Shown: one piece after another, positions 63,393-64,000 of the stretch
Layout: each line of letters opens with the position of its first letter
Position numbering within the stretch: the first letter of the stretch is position 1
Assembly (NCBI RefSeq): GCF_050496765.1
Contig: NZ_JBNWEO010000015.1
Location: forward strand, 124,001-188,000
Length of the DNA stretch: 64,000 nucleotides
DNA from: JAEVLT01 sp050496765
GTDB lineage: Bacteria; Bacillota; Bacilli; Bacillales; Cytobacillaceae
Direction: 5' to 3'
Position numbers and translations under genes: made by a program
The notes under the pieces: generated by a model
Databases searched by the model: none
Told to the model about the DNA's origin: nothing
The model's input: the letters and a program-made list of their open reading frames with translations, nothing else

Positions 63393-63786
63393 GGAAATGA
63401 GGGATGGTTTATTCCGAACGGTTCAATCGGTATATGAACCGTTTTTAAAAGAAGATCTGGAAAAAATCGAACGAGCTGCCGACAGCGCCTTGGGAATTGT
63501 ATGGTATCCTGTTGTGAATAGGTATGGACAGAGAGAAAATTTGGAAATGAAATTTGTTGCTGGACAGCCGGTTATTCTCGTGCGACAAGGGTCAAACATT
63601 GAAGCGATGAGCGGTGTTTGTCCCAAATGTTCGAATCTTATTACCATTACATCACTATACTTAACTGGGAAATGTTTGAATTGTGGAAAAACATTCAACT
63701 TTACCAGTCATGAAAAAGGGCTTCAGTTGGAGACCTTTCCGTTAAGAAGAAAAGAAGAAACAATCTTTATTGGAATTAAACGTTAG
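63370..63786 (+). CDS. Hydrogenase-associated Cys4 Rieske-like/zinc-ribbon protein
   Basis: A 138-residue protein: helical N-terminus (about 1-45), then VNRYGQRENLEMKF and a small beta domain. The domain reads like a Rieske fold (VCPKC, then KCLNCGKTFNF), but both histidine positions are cysteine: Cys84, Cys87, Cys102 and Cys105. That gives a rubredoxin-type set in place of Rieske Cys2His2; a plain zinc ribbon is the alternative. It overlaps hyaD and precedes hypA, so it should act in hydrogenase maturation or electron transfer. ATG follows AGAGAATGGAGAG. Confidence 0.7.
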   Translation: MNRIEFFKEMRDGLFRTVQSVYEPFLKEDLEKIERAADSALGIVWYPVVNRYGQRENLEMKFVAGQPVILVRQGSNIEAMSGVCPKCSNLITITSLYLTGKCLNCGKTFNFTSHEKGLQLETFPLRRKEETIFIGIKR

Positions 63787-63803
63787 CAAATAAGGTGATC
63801 GCA

Positions 63804-64000
63804 ATGCATGAAATGGCGTTAATGGGAGATATCTTGCAGATTGTTCAGGCAGATGCAGCGCAAAAAGGAATGATAAAAATTGATCGTGTAGACTTAATCG
63901 TTGGAGAGCTTGCAAATGCATTGCCAGAAGCATTACAAATGGCATTTGCTATTTTTCGTGAGCAAAACCCCTACCTTTTTACGGAATCAGCAGAAATGTT
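63804..64000 (+). CDS. hypA: Hydrogenase nickel-incorporation protein HypA (partial)
   Basis: Truncated by the window end after 65 codons. MHEMALM (with the Ni-binding His2) and VGELANALPEALQMAF are typical HypA. ATG follows AAGGTGATCGCA, 17 nt after the preceding gene. The C-terminal zinc domain lies beyond the window. It delivers nickel to HyaB and continues the operon. Confidence 0.92.
   Translation, partial: MHEMALMGDILQIVQADAAQKGMIKIDRVDLIVGELANALPEALQMAFAIFREQNPYLFTESAEM

Noticed and set aside
1..64000. CRISPR arrays, tRNA or rRNA genes, prophage or complete insertion sequences
   Set aside because: None was recognised on reading; no regularly spaced repeats, tRNA signatures or transposase genes were seen.

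Overview
The window is chromosomal DNA of a low-GC, spore-forming member of the Bacillaceae. Evidence is the small acid-soluble spore protein SspL, many Bacillus-type housekeeping genes (dynamin-like DynA, YpcP exonuclease, YpeQ, MntR, BrxB/YphP, YpjP, ThyA, DfrA, YfmR, CvfC/YpgR), strong AGGAGG ribosome sites, frequent TTG/GTG starts and hairpin-plus-T terminators. A cytochrome bd operon, a quinol nitric oxide reductase and a Tat-exported uptake [NiFe] hydrogenase suggest a respiratory, microaerobic or facultatively anaerobic lifestyle. Relatives such as Parageobacillus or Caldibacillus are plausible, but the species cannot be fixed from the sequence.

Layout. 0-3 kb: a dispersed Bacillaceae-type repeat, then a Zur-boxed zinc ABC transporter operon. 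3-5 kb: DinG-family helicase. 5-11 kb: nitric-oxide module, with a leftward operon (Crp/Fnr regulator, two DUF2249 proteins, a 12-TM heme-copper-oxidase-like protein, a MIP18-family protein) diverging from norB, then a tiny zinc-ribbon gene and a third DUF2249 gene. 11-15.5 kb: MFS transporter plus amidase, and an M32 carboxypeptidase. 15.7-16.8 kb: several very small genes, among them an orphan CoxIIa-like subunit and a 26-residue peptide under a Fur-type promoter. 16.9-26.7 kb: dynA, rhodanese, ypcP, sspL, yuiD-like, two RNase H-like genes, ypeQ, csp. 26.8-32.9 kb: cydABDC. 33-34.9 kb: AT-rich accessory stretch with two secreted or anchored unknowns and a decayed reading frame. 34.9-45.8 kb: topB, mntR, metA, fhs, yfmR, ypgR, yphP, ypjP. 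45.9-56.5 kb: tellurite-resistance-like (Ter) stress island. 56.6-57.8 kb: thyA-dfrA. 58-64 kb: tatA, tatC and hydrogenase genes hyaABCD, a Cys4 Rieske-like protein and a truncated hypA.

How the parts fit. Metal homeostasis recurs: Zur-controlled zinc import, MntR, Fur-type boxes, and TerC, whose family handles manganese. The respiratory genes may be tied together by one Crp/Fnr-type regulator, because TGTGA-N6-TCAC-like dyads centre near -41.5 before norB and the distal DUF2249 gene, with a weaker one before cydA. The Ter island combines TerD and TerC proteins, YceG and TelA with a four-gene biosynthetic set (CitE-like lyase, two phosphoribosyltransferase-like proteins, HAD phosphatase). Both of its transcription units start with clear ECF sigma-type promoters (TGAAAC, 16-17 bp, CGTA), so it looks like an envelope-stress-induced pathway making an unknown nucleoside-like product. 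It sits between ypjP and thyA, which are neighbours in B. subtilis. TatA and TatC lie directly before the hydrogenase whose small subunit carries an RRDFLK Tat signal.

The best candidates for little-described biology are the Ter biosynthetic island, the 26-residue Fur-controlled peptide, the Cys4 Rieske-like hydrogenase-associated protein, and the nitric-oxide accessory operon.
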